Source: an uncultured bacterium
Lineage (GTDB): Bacteria; Fidelibacterota; Marinisomatia; Marinisomatales; UBA1611
NCBI GenBank assembly: GCA_938092125.1
Contig: CALKMQ010000154.1
Coordinates: 1 to 24,598 of the forward strand
Direction: 5' to 3'
Length of the DNA: 24,598 bases
In this document: positions 1 to 7,788 of the stretch, piece by piece
Numbering within the stretch: position 1 is the stretch's first letter
How the letters are laid out: every line of letters starts with the position of its first letter
Notes under the pieces: model-generated
Seen by the model: the letters and a program-made list of their open reading frames with translations, nothing else
The model's database searches: none
Told to the model about the DNA's origin: nothing
Position numbers and translations under genes: made by a program

Positions 1-1
1 A

Positions 2-3000
2 GAACCTGAAGCAATAAAGCTCGATGAATATGTCGTTACGGCATCAAGAAGGCGAGAAAGAGTCGAAGATGCGCCTGCAGCAATTTCTATTATTTCAAAA
101 AAAGAAATAAGAAGAGAGAGTAATACAAATTTAGGAGATTATCTAAAAGGCACAAAAGGTATAGACTTTACTCAGTCAGGCGTGGATAGTTATAATATGA
201 CTGCTAGGGGGTTTAACTCATCTTTCAGCTCTAGGCTTCTTACTTTAACTGATGGAAGAATGGCAAATGTTCCGTCTTTGAGACTAACTGCTTACAATGT
301 CATTCCAGTCTCTTTTGATGATGTAGAACAGATTGAAGTAGTCTTAGGCCCTTCTTCTGCTTTATATGGTCCAAATGCGCACAGTGGTGTTTTAAATATT
401 GTAACAAGTTCACCATTAAGATCTCAAGGTACTAAATTCAATTTTCAAACTGGCTATCTAAGCCAAAAAAATACTCGGCCTCTCGAAAAGTACACATTTA
501 GGACTGCACATAAATTTAACAACTTTGGTATAAAGATTTCCGCTGTAGCCTTGACAGGTGAAGACTGGGAACATTATAATGAAGATGAATATGAAGGCCA
601 CTCCCCTTCTTTTATTGGAAGAGCTAATTTAATTCATAACCGTGTTGAAGATGGAGCAAATGCGGGTGAGTTCGGTAGTCCAAGGATGCCAGTAGAATGG
701 TTGACCGGTGAGATTGATGGCAATGGAAAGGATGACAACGGGAATGGTTTTATTGATGAAAATTTAAGCTGGGGCTCTGGAGACCTTGATAATTGGACTG
801 GCCCAAAAATTGGTGATGGTGTTGATAATTTAATTTTCACTGATGCAGAGGCAGGATCCCCAATTATAGATTCCGCAATGGTGCAGGTAGCAATGAACGA
901 TCCCTATCGACGGTTCATCCTAGACAATGGTATTGTACTATATGATATTGGATATGAAGATGTTGGGAGAGGCTATATTGACGGCGTGGATAACGATGGT
1001 GATGGATCAATCGATGAAGGCATTGACTTAGGCATAGATGAGCCTGGTGAAATTTGGTTTGATGGTGTCGATAATGATGGAGATGGTGAAATTGATGAAG
1101 AAGATGAAACTGGCACAACTTGGTTAGAAAGATTCGGTACATATTATGGAACTTGGGATATAGCTAAAGGCGGGTTTGGCGAGTATAAATTTGATGATGA
1201 TGGAAATATTATTTTTGACACAAATAATAATGGAGAATACAACGACAACTGGCGTTCTGATGGCATTGATAATGATGAAGATGGTACAGTAGATGAAAAT
1301 GATGAAGCTGATTTTGTCATGAATTATGGTGGTCTTCCAAAAATAAGGTATGATGCAAATGATGATGGAATTAATGATTTCCCTGATTTTAATGTTAAAA
1401 ATGTTCGTTATGATTTTCGATTAGACTGGGAACCCAATTCAGATATTACAGCCAGTCTTTCTCATGGTTACGCATGGGCAAGAAACATCAATATAACTGG
1501 AATAGCTAGATATTTAGCTGATGGTTGGGTATATCGTTACTACCAAGGAAAACTCCGATATAAAAATTTATTTTTACAAACATACCTAAATTCAAGCTTT
1601 TCTGGAGAAGCAGATAGAGCTACAAGGAACTTAGCTACTGGCGGTGTCATATATGATCGATCAAAAAAATTCAGTTTACAACTACAGCATTTCATAGAAA
1701 GAATGAATGGCGACCTCAGGTTTGTATGGGGTTTTGACTATTTTCTTACTCTACCTGATACTAAAGGTTCAATACTATCAGATAGAGATTTAACAGATAA
1801 AAGAGATAATAATGGAAACGGAGAAGCTGGATCTCCTAACTTTTTTTATGACGCAGATGACAGCTTTTACTTTGAAGAAGGTGAAGCTTTTAGGAATATT
1901 GATTCTTCAAATCAAATTTCAAATTATAGTCCTATTTCTGTTTGGGGTTCAAACCCCTATGATGCTATCCTATTTTCAGGAGATAATGTTCAAGGTGCTG
2001 TAAGTGATAAACTTGATAATGATCGTGACAGTGATGATTTTAATGATGTAGATGGAAATGGATACCCTTGGACTGAGAATAATGGAAACGGTGTTTTTGA
2101 TGTTGGCATTGATGCTGTAGAAGAAGGTGCAAGACTAATAAATGGTACTCATATTTTTGTCTATGCTGACGGCATTGATAATGATGGCGATGGAAAAACA
2201 GATGAAAATATAGACGAGGGCATCGATGAACGGTCTGAAGACAACCGTTACAAGGTCAATGAATTTGGCGCATATTATCAGCTTAACTGGAAGATTAATG
2301 ACAAATTAGAGTTTATACAAGCAACGAGATTAGATGTTCACGATAGACTTACAAACTTTGTAAAGTTTAACAACCAAGGATATAATGATTCTTATAGCCC
2401 TACCAATTGGAACTTTAATTTTGACAAAACAGATGGGTTACAAATATCTCCAAAATTTGGGCTTTCTTTTAAACCTAAAGAAAATCAGAATTTTAGATTA
2501 ACATGGGCTAAAGCTTTCAACACCCCTTCCAATCAAGCTCTTTTCTTAGACATTTTTGTAACCAGACTATCTATTTTTAAAGTGTATGCAAAAGGTTCTT
2601 ACGGCGGATATAATTATACTACAAACCAGTCAGGTAAAAATGTTTGGTTTGAGTTTGAAGAGGGTCTTTACAGACCAATGGACTCCACTAAAATATTTTT
2701 CTTTCCTTCAGTCGACCCAAAAATTAAAGGATATTTCGCTGGTAAAATTCAAGACCAACCCGAGCTTGAGCCAGAGATTGTAAGCACATGGGAAGTCGGC
2801 TATAAAGGACGCTTGGCAAGTAATATTTTTGGTACTTTAGACCTTTATACTAGTCATTACACAAGCTTTGTAAGTGGAGCTACATTCATTAGCCCTCTTG
2901 TATTAAGAAAATCTATTTTAACAGATGATTACAATGGAAATGGAATAACAAATATTGATGGCGCAGATGGTCAAGTTGTAATTAATGACCAAGAAGACTA

Positions 3001-3532
3001 CGATGAAGCCTTAGACTTTTGGAGACAAGGATTAGTAGGCGTAACAGCTACTAGCGATACTCTTCCTGGAGCTCCTCCACCGGTTATAATCGGCTTTTTA
3101 AACTACGGAGAAGTTGATATTTGGGGTTTTGATGCTAGTCTAACTGTTTTTCTAAGCAGAAAATGGAATATGGATTTGACTTACTCTTTTATGGGTACAA
3201 ATGAGTTCTTAAATCCATTAACAAAAGCTAAAGAGTCTGTAAACTCTCCTAAGCACAAAGCGGGTTTAAAACTACAATACAACCCCACCAAGATTCCATT
3301 AACGGTATCTTTAAATGGAAGGTATGTTGATAGTTTTGATTGGTCATCTGGTATTTATTATGGAAAGATTAATGCTTATTCGATTTTTGATTTACACCTT
3401 GGTTATCAAATCAATAAAAATATAAAAATGAACTTTACAATCAATAATATTTTAGATCACAATCATACTGAAATAATTGGTGGTCCATCGTTGGGTAGAG
3501 TTATGATGCTGAGATTAGAGACAAAGCTTTAA
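2..3532 (+). CDS. TonB-dependent outer membrane receptor, 5' end outside window
   Basis: The reading frame is open from base 2, so the true start lies upstream; a GTG at 182 is internal, because the 60 codons before it encode the start of the plug domain (KLDEYVVTASRRRERVEDAP, then a stretch like GDYLKGTKGIDFTQSGVDSYN). The plug continues with VEQIEVVLGPSSALYG, the classic end-of-plug signature. About 1176 residues are visible. The rest is a long beta-barrel of alternating aromatic strands, including the usual LEPEIVSTWEVGYKG barrel motif, and ends in an aromatic-poor last strand (MMLRLETKL). Asp/Asn/Gly-rich inserts with DGxDNDGDG repeats interrupt the barrel and make it larger than the usual 700-1000 residues. 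The family imports siderophores, cobalamin, peptides or glycans across the outer membrane with TonB energy; the substrate cannot be told here. No SusD partner follows. Confidence 0.93.
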   Translation, partial: EPEAIKLDEYVVTASRRRERVEDAPAAISIISKKEIRRESNTNLGDYLKGTKGIDFTQSGVDSYNMTARGFNSSFSSRLLTLTDGRMANVPSLRLTAYNVIPVSFDDVEQIEVVLGPSSALYGPNAHSGVLNIVTSSPLRSQGTKFNFQTGYLSQKNTRPLEKYTFRTAHKFNNFGIKISAVALTGEDWEHYNEDEYEGHSPSFIGRANLIHNRVEDGANAGEFGSPRMPVEWLTGEIDGNGKDDNGNGFIDENLSWGSGDLDNWTGPKIGDGVDNLIFTDAEAGSPIIDSAMVQVAMNDPYRRFILDNGIVLYDIGYEDVGRGYIDGVDNDGDGSIDEGIDLGIDEPGEIWFDGVDNDGDGEIDEEDETGTTWLERFGTYYGTWDIAKGGFGEYKFDDDGNIIFDTNNNGEYNDNWRSDGIDNDEDGTVDENDEADFVMNYGGLPKIRYDANDDGINDFPDFNVKNVRYDFRLDWEPNSDITASLSHGYAWARNINITGIARYLADGWVYRYYQGKLRYKNLFLQTYLNSSFSGEADRATRNLATGGVIYDRSKKFSLQLQHFIERMNGDLRFVWGFDYFLTLPDTKGSILSDRDLTDKRDNNGNGEAGSPNFFYDADDSFYFEEGEAFRNIDSSNQISNYSPISVWGSNPYDAILFSGDNVQGAVSDKLDNDRDSDDFNDVDGNGYPWTENNGNGVFDVGIDAVEEGARLINGTHIFVYADGIDNDGDGKTDENIDEGIDERSEDNRYKVNEFGAYYQLNWKINDKLEFIQATRLDVHDRLTNFVKFNNQGYNDSYSPTNWNFNFDKTDGLQISPKFGLSFKPKENQNFRLTWAKAFNTPSNQALFLDIFVTRLSIFKVYAKGSYGGYNYTTNQSGKNVWFEFEEGLYRPMDSTKIFFFPSVDPKIKGYFAGKIQDQPELEPEIVSTWEVGYKGRLASNIFGTLDLYTSHYTSFVSGATFISPLVLRKSILTDDYNGNGITNIDGADGQVVINDQEDYDEALDFWRQGLVGVTATSDTLPGAPPPVIIGFLNYGEVDIWGFDASLTVFLSRKWNMDLTYSFMGTNEFLNPLTKAKESVNSPKHKAGLKLQYNPTKIPLTVSLNGRYVDSFDWSSGIYYGKINAYSIFDLHLGYQINKNIKMNFTINNILDHNHTEIIGGPSLGRVMMLRLETKL
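980..1306 (+). repeat. Three DGxDNDxDGxxDE calcium-binding-type repeats inside the TonB receptor
   Basis: Three copies of a 13-residue Asp/Asn/Gly motif occur in frame: DGVDNDGDGSIDE at 980-1018, DGVDNDGDGEIDE at 1061-1099 and DGIDNDEDGTVDE at 1259-1297. Looser D/N/G-rich runs lie around them, for example at about 720-755. The spacing of acidic residues resembles thrombospondin type 3 and dockerin/EF-hand-like calcium loops. Calcium binding is inferred from residue pattern only. The receptor context would put the loops on the cell surface. Confidence 0.7.
2168..2206 (+). repeat. Fourth DGxDNDGDGxxDE repeat in the TonB receptor
   Basis: This is a further copy, DGIDNDGDGKTDE, about 300 residues after the first group. 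It follows another Asp/Asn/Gly-rich stretch at about 2005-2110 (NGNGVFDVGID and similar). Its separation by clear barrel sequence implies a second extracellular loop with the same insert type. Confidence 0.65.
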
Positions 3533-3646
3533 AATTAAATTTTACATACTTTAAAGAATAAATGATAACGCTGAATGCTCCTTTACAGAAAAGCATATCT
3601 AATTCTAGCCTACCATTTTTATTTATTATTTATATAGTCAATCTTG

Positions 3647-4246
3647 ATGTTAGATAAAATCCTCGAAATAGATAAATCATTGATGGTATTTTTAAATAAG
3701 AGTATCTCAAATTCTTTTTTTGATTTTGTCATGCCGATAATTACAAGCAAAGATTTTTTAACAGCGATTGGAATAGCTTTAATTATTTATCTTGGTTTTT
3801 TTGGCGGCAAAAGAGGGAAAATCACTCTTTTAGTTTTATTATTTGCAGCAGGAATATCAGATGCTATATGCGCACAAATAATTAAACCATGGATTGGAAG
3901 AATAAGGCCATCGCACGAGTTTATTGATTATATTAATTTGCTAGTTAAAAAAGGTGGAAAATGGAGTTTCCCATCAAATCATGCAGCTAACAGTTTTGCA
4001 TTTGCGACAGTGCTATCTTATTTTTATGAAAGAAAAAAGCTTATCCTTCTTATTTCTGCTTCTATAATAGCTTATTCTAGGGTTTACGTTGGTGTACATT
4101 ACCCCTTAGACATACTATTTGGCGCCTTGACAGGTTATGCACTTTCATGGGTTATACTATCGTTTTGGGTAATAATAAAAATGCGAGAATTAAAAAGAGG
4201 GCGAATGTGGGTGTGGTATGCTAGTGACACACCACCAACTATTTAG
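3647..4246 (+). CDS. PAP2-family membrane phosphatase
   Basis: This 199-residue integral membrane protein has all three signature motifs of the type 2 phosphatidic acid phosphatase family: K80-PWIGRIRP (KxxxxxxRP), P109-SNHA (PSGH-like, with Asn for Gly) and S144-RVYVGVHYPLD (SRxxxxxHxxxD). Residues count from the ATG at 3647; a TTG one codon upstream is a possible alternative start. About five or six hydrophobic segments surround the motifs, placing the active site at the periplasmic face. The family dephosphorylates lipid phosphates such as phosphatidic acid, phosphatidylglycerophosphate or undecaprenyl pyrophosphate; which one is not decidable here. The last four bases overlap tail-to-tail with the DUF3467 gene on the other strand. 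No good Shine-Dalgarno site is seen. Confidence 0.88.
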   Translation: MLDKILEIDKSLMVFLNKSISNSFFDFVMPIITSKDFLTAIGIALIIYLGFFGGKRGKITLLVLLFAAGISDAICAQIIKPWIGRIRPSHEFIDYINLLVKKGGKWSFPSNHAANSFAFATVLSYFYERKKLILLISASIIAYSRVYVGVHYPLDILFGALTGYALSWVILSFWVIIKMRELKRGRMWVWYASDTPPTI

Positions 4247-4569
4247 TTAGGCATATTATCATCTGGGGCTTTTACGCCAAAAGGAGAAAAGCCATCTTCA
4301 TTTTTTGGTACGTTTATTTCACCATGTTTTGACTCAAACTTTTTTATGTTATCACCTAGAGCTCTTAGGAATGTTTTAGCATGTGGTGGCGCCATGATAA
4401 TCCTTGAATGAACTTTCGCCTTAGGTACACCTGGAAGGATTCTAGTAAAGTCTAATACGAATTCTGCTGGGGAGTGCGTGACAACAACAAAATTTGAATA
4501 TTCACCACTGCTAACATCCCCATCAAGCTCTATATTAATTTGTTGAACGTTTTTTTTATCATTATCCAT
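4243..4569 (-). CDS. DUF3467 family protein
   Basis: This is a 108-residue soluble protein. The core (QQINIELDGDVSSGEYSNFV, then the AEFVLDFTRILPG and SRIIMAPPHAKTFLRAL blocks) is the characteristic DUF3467 pattern. That family is short, found widely in bacteria including Bacteroidota and Chlorobiota, and has no established function. It lies 11 bases after the acidic zinc-ribbon gene on the same strand, so the two are probably cotranscribed, and its stop overlaps the convergent PAP2 gene. Confidence 0.85.
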   Translation of the reverse strand: MDNDKKNVQQINIELDGDVSSGEYSNFVVVTHSPAEFVLDFTRILPGVPKAKVHSRIIMAPPHAKTFLRALGDNIKKFESKHGEINVPKNEDGFSPFGVKAPDDNMPN

Positions 4570-4580
4570 TACTAACCTTT

Positions 4581-4976
4581 TTATTTCTTAGAGTTCTCAA
4601 AATCTCTTTCATTAAAGTCTTCCCATTCATCATTTAAACCATCAAACTGTGAATATTCTTTTATATTTTCATCAGCTTTATCTTCAGGAAGAAGCTCATT
4701 TTCATAAATATTGTAATGGTCTTTCTTTTTTTCAAACTCGCTTGGATCACCCTCTTCTTCTTTTGTTTGATCCAAATCGTCAACATCTTCACTGTATACC
4801 TCTGGATCAAAAAAGTCCAAATTATCTACAATGCCGTTAGCCATTAGAAATTCTAAAAAATCTAAAAACTTCCTGCTTTTTAAGTCTGCTCGGCAGTGAG
4901 GACAAACAAGAGAATCTTGTAAATCAACCTCTTCAAGAGTGTTCTCACATACGGGACAAATTATACCTTCTAACAT
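4581..4976 (-). CDS. Small acidic protein with N-terminal zinc ribbon
   Basis: From the ATG at 4976 the product has 131 residues. An AAAGG run about 8 bases upstream, and the fact that the protein then begins directly with the metal-binding domain, favour this start over one 16 codons earlier. Residues 7-10 (CPVC) and 25-28 (CPHC) form a four-cysteine zinc ribbon. The remaining 100 residues are strongly acidic (runs such as SEDVDDLDQTKEEEGDPSEF) and probably disordered. No family beyond the zinc ribbon is recognised. It leads into the DUF3467 gene, suggesting a shared role. Confidence 0.72.
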   Translation of the reverse strand: MLEGIICPVCENTLEEVDLQDSLVCPHCRADLKSRKFLDFLEFLMANGIVDNLDFFDPEVYSEDVDDLDQTKEEEGDPSEFEKKKDHYNIYENELLPEDKADENIKEYSQFDGLNDEWEDFNERDFENSKK

Positions 4977-5071
4977 AAATTTTACCTTTATAAACCGGCG
5001 GGTAATATAATTGGTGAAACACAATAGGGCAACTTATTATGTAAATAAAGTTATTTTTTTTTAAATAACTT

Positions 5072-5614
5072 TTAAAGAGATACGCCTAAAAGACCCAGAA
5101 TTCTTGAGAAATAACTCTCTAAAAATTCATTTTTTTTACGCTCTATTGTGATTGTATATATTCGCCTCGCTATTGTTGAATCAAACCCTATTTTTATGGG
5201 AGCATCAAGTTCAAGTGCAAGCATAGTTGAGGCTGCACAAAACTCTGTGTTTAAGTCCACTATCGCATCATATTTGGAAGAGTTTATTTGATCAAAGAGA
5301 GCAACAGATTTAATAGTATCAAAATAATTTAGATAATTATCTTTATAAGTAAAAAATCGAACATTACTATTATAAGGATAAAACTCTTTGGATTTTTCAC
5401 TGCAAAAAAGTCCAATTTTGAGCCCAGGTAACGGATTTTGTACTTTTACTAAATAATTTGCTATTTTAGCGTCCTCCTTCTTTTCGGGCAAAAAAAATAG
5501 AATTGAGCTTACTCCTCTACCCTCTTTACTTATCTCTATTGAGGGATTGTCTACTTCCTTATTGAAAAGATTTTTCCAAAAAAGTAACAGTTTAAATTTT
5601 ATAGGTATGTCCAT
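5072..5614 (-). CDS. Hypothetical protein with glycosyltransferase-9/DUF6913-like pattern
   Basis: This is a 180-residue protein with no signal peptide. The segment KYDAIVDLNTEFCAASTMLA followed by LDAPIKIGFDS resembles the Rossmann half-domain of heptosyltransferase-like (GT9) proteins and the short DUF6913-type proteins of Bacteroidota, but at 180 residues it is half the length of a real heptosyltransferase and lacks the second nucleotide-sugar domain. It is therefore unlikely to be an active glycosyltransferase. Its start codon sits inside an 8-base inverted repeat. The next gene downstream on this strand, the zinc-ribbon protein, starts 95 bases further on, so cotranscription is possible. 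Confidence 0.6.
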   Translation of the reverse strand: MDIPIKFKLLLFWKNLFNKEVDNPSIEISKEGRGVSSILFFLPEKKEDAKIANYLVKVQNPLPGLKIGLFCSEKSKEFYPYNSNVRFFTYKDNYLNYFDTIKSVALFDQINSSKYDAIVDLNTEFCAASTMLALELDAPIKIGFDSTIARRIYTITIERKKNEFLESYFSRILGLLGVSL

Positions 5615-5619
5615 ACCTA
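5602..5619. promoter_or_regulatory. Inverted repeat covering the start codon of the 5072-5614 gene
   Basis: TAGGTATG and CATACCTA are exact reverse complements separated by two bases. The minus-strand ATG at 5614-5612 lies within the repeat. It could be a protein-binding site or a hairpin hiding the start codon; chance remains possible at this length. Confidence 0.35.
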
Positions 5620-5681
5620 AACTTACCTCAGATAAAATAAAACAAAATAAAAACTCTTTTCCTTACTACTTAGTGCTTAGG

Positions 5682-5698
5682 TATAATCATAGTATAAT
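5682..5698 (+). promoter_or_regulatory. Candidate -10 elements for the mutase operon
   Basis: Two exact TATAAT hexamers lie at 5682-5687 and 5693-5698, just upstream of the mutase ATG at 5710. No matching TTGACA-like -35 stands out. Use of the second one would give an almost leaderless mRNA, in keeping with the absence of a Shine-Dalgarno site. Confidence 0.35.
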
Positions 5699-5709
5699 AT
5701 TTACTTAAT

Positions 5710-7197
5710 ATGAAAAAAGAAAAGCCTGGAAAATTCCCATTCACTAGAGGTTTGTACCCTGAAATGTACTCATCTCGGCTTTGGACCATGAGGCAGTACG
5801 CTGGATTTACTTCTGCGAAGGAATCAAATTCCAGATATAAATACCTCTTGAAAAATGGAGTGATGGGTTTATCCGTTGCATTTGATCTCCCTACCCAAAT
5901 TGGCTATGATTCTGATGATTCAATGTCAGAGGGTGAAGTTGGACGAGTAGGCGTGCCAATATCTACTTTAGAAAATATGCATACTCTTTTTGATGGCATT
6001 CCATTAGACGGTGTCTCAACATCAATGACAATTAATTCTACCGCGGCAATATTGCTCTCTTTTTATGTAGTTAATGCAGAAAATAAAGGAATACCTTTAA
6101 ATAAACTTAAAGGTACAATACAAAATGACATCTTGAAAGAATTTGCCGCTAGAGGAACCTTTATTTACCCGCCCTATCCTTCAATGAGAATAACAACGAA
6201 TATTTTAGAATTTTGTAATCAATATCTTCCGAAATGGAACCCCATCTCGATATCTGGTTATCATATTAGAGAAGCAGGTAGCACTGTAGAGCAAGAACTC
6301 GCTTTTACATTTGCTAATGGAATTGCGTACATGGAGACAGCTGTTAAAAATGGTCTAGATCCAAATCAATTGGGCCAACAGATCTCTTTTTTCTTTAACT
6401 CACACAATGGATTCCTTGAAGAAATAGCAAAGTTTCGTGCTGCCAGAAAAATATGGTCAACAATTATGAAAGAAAGATTCGATGTTACAAATGAAAAAGC
6501 AATGATGTGCCGGTTTCATACTCAAACTGGTGGTTCAACCTTGACCTCAGAACAGCCTGACAATAACATTGTGAGAACGACGATACAGGCATTGTCGGCT
6601 GTCTTAGGTGGAACACAATCCTTACACACAAACAGTTTTGATGAGGCACTATCATTACCTTCAAACGAATCCGCTAAATTAGCATTGAGGACACAACAGA
6701 TCATTGCACATGAATCAAATATCACTAATCATCCAGACCCTTTTGGAGGTAGTTATATTGTTGAAGAAATGACAGATGAATTAGTAAAAAAATCTTTCAA
6801 AATTATTAGTGAAATTGACTCCATGGGGGGTGCAATTAATGCAATAGAAAGTGGTTGGATTGAAAATCAAATTGCAAAAAGCGCCTATGACTACCAAAAA
6901 GATATAGATGATAATAAACAAGTAGTAGTAGGTGTAAATCAATTCAGAGATGAAAATCAAAAAAATATAGATCCTTTTGATATCAATTTAGATTCTGCAA
7001 ATAATCAAATTAAATCTCTTATTAAATTTAAAAAAAACAGAGATAACTCTGTCGTTAGCGAAAAATTAGAAAAATTGAAAATTCTAGCTCAGTCTTCAGG
7101 TAATATCATGCCTGGGATTATAGACTGCGTTAAGGGCCAATGTACTTTAGGAGAAATTTCAAATGTAATGAGAGACATATTTGGAATTCATGAATAA
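5710..7197 (+). CDS. mcmA: Methylmalonyl-CoA mutase, large (catalytic) subunit without B12 domain
   Basis: The enzyme interconverts methylmalonyl-CoA and succinyl-CoA by radical rearrangement with adenosylcobalamin. The 495-residue protein is only the substrate-binding TIM-barrel half (FTRGLYPEMYSSRLWTMRQY, GTIQNDILKE, then RFHTQTGGSTLT). The C-terminal cobalamin domain (DxHxxG) is absent, so this is the split type that needs a separate small subunit, which is not in the window. Aligned by hand to Propionibacterium numbering, Tyr30, Arg148 and His185 match Tyr89, Arg207 and His244, favouring methylmalonyl-CoA over isobutyryl- or hydroxyisobutyryl-CoA. The N-terminus is about 60 residues shorter than many relatives; a TAA at 5695 rules out an upstream in-frame extension. 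The next gene overlaps its stop, indicating coupling. Confidence 0.92.
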   Translation: MKKEKPGKFPFTRGLYPEMYSSRLWTMRQYAGFTSAKESNSRYKYLLKNGVMGLSVAFDLPTQIGYDSDDSMSEGEVGRVGVPISTLENMHTLFDGIPLDGVSTSMTINSTAAILLSFYVVNAENKGIPLNKLKGTIQNDILKEFAARGTFIYPPYPSMRITTNILEFCNQYLPKWNPISISGYHIREAGSTVEQELAFTFANGIAYMETAVKNGLDPNQLGQQISFFFNSHNGFLEEIAKFRAARKIWSTIMKERFDVTNEKAMMCRFHTQTGGSTLTSEQPDNNIVRTTIQALSAVLGGTQSLHTNSFDEALSLPSNESAKLALRTQQIIAHESNITNHPDPFGGSYIVEEMTDELVKKSFKIISEIDSMGGAINAIESGWIENQIAKSAYDYQKDIDDNKQVVVGVNQFRDENQKNIDPFDINLDSANNQIKSLIKFKKNRDNSVVSEKLEKLKILAQSSGNIMPGIIDCVKGQCTLGEISNVMRDIFGIHE

Positions 7198-7786
7198 TAA
7201 AAACATTTCTAATATTTTAGGAGTTACTATTTCTTATTTACTTCATCCAATGGTTATCTCTTCATTCACTTTTTGGTATTTAATATCTGGCCCAGAAGCC
7301 AACATTGAAAATTCAAAAACAGTTTTTTTAACTTCCTTGGTTTTTAGTACTTTGCTGCCTATTGTTACTTTTTTAATTCTAAAAAATCAAAATTTAATAT
7401 CTGATTATAATGCTTCAAAAAAAGAAGAAAGGTTACTCCCTATGAGCATAGGCGCCCTATTTTTTTTAATTGGGTTTATGATCCTTAGAGAAATGAACAC
7501 ACCAAAATTAATCCAAGGTATAATGTTTTGTGGAATGATTAATACTATACTAGCATGGCTGATTACTAAACATTGGAAAATATCTATTCATGCAATTTCC
7601 CTTTCATCGAGTGTTACAATATTTTGGATATTTGGGCATGAATACTTATTAATATCACTTGGACTTTTTTTGATATTGACTGCGGCACGCTTGTTTGCTA
7701 ATGCGCACAATTTTCTTCAAATTATAACTGGTCTTATTTTAGGTATTACCTCTACTTTGTTTCATTATTTAATTCTATTTATTTAA
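7190..7786 (+). CDS. PAP2-related multi-pass membrane protein
   Basis: From the ATG at 7190 (8 bases inside the mutase gene; a TTG at 7181 is a possible earlier start) this is a 198-residue, six-segment membrane protein. It resembles a Bacteroidota-type group distantly related to PAP2 phosphatases: a charged K78-EERLLP segment, K130-ISIHA with His134, and R167 followed by NAHNFLQIITGLILG with His173. These match the second and third PAP2 motifs loosely, while the KxxxxxxRP motif is only vaguely present. A phosphatase activity on lipid phosphates is possible but unproven. It sits between the mutase and biotin ligase genes in a coupled run, with no obvious metabolic link. Confidence 0.65.
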   Translation: MNNKNISNILGVTISYLLHPMVISSFTFWYLISGPEANIENSKTVFLTSLVFSTLLPIVTFLILKNQNLISDYNASKKEERLLPMSIGALFFLIGFMILREMNTPKLIQGIMFCGMINTILAWLITKHWKISIHAISLSSSVTIFWIFGHEYLLISLGLFLILTAARLFANAHNFLQIITGLILGITSTLFHYLILFI

Positions 7787-7788
7787 TT

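Noticed and set aside
182..184. GTG as the start of the TonB receptor
   Set aside because: The same frame is open to base 2 and the 60 upstream codons encode recognisable plug-domain sequence, so this GTG is internal.
915..1142. Minus-strand open frame encoding a His-rich 75-residue peptide
   Set aside because: It is the antisense shadow of the Asp/Asn/Gly repeats of the TonB receptor (GAT/GGT codons read as ATC/ACC/CAT). The forward frame has clear protein homology, and no start signal is present.
980..2206. CRISPR-like or tandem DNA repeat in the TonB receptor
   Set aside because: The repeats are conserved at protein level, unevenly spaced, and diverged in DNA; there are no spacers or cas genes.
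3533..3643. Terminator after the TonB receptor (ATGCT...AGCAT)
   Set aside because: The stem is only 5 bases with a 13-base loop and no T run.
5710..7197. Isobutyryl-CoA or 2-hydroxyisobutyryl-CoA mutase instead of methylmalonyl-CoA mutase
   Set aside because: Those enzymes have Phe/Gln or Ile/Gln at the two specificity positions; this protein has Tyr30 and Arg148 as in methylmalonyl-CoA mutase.
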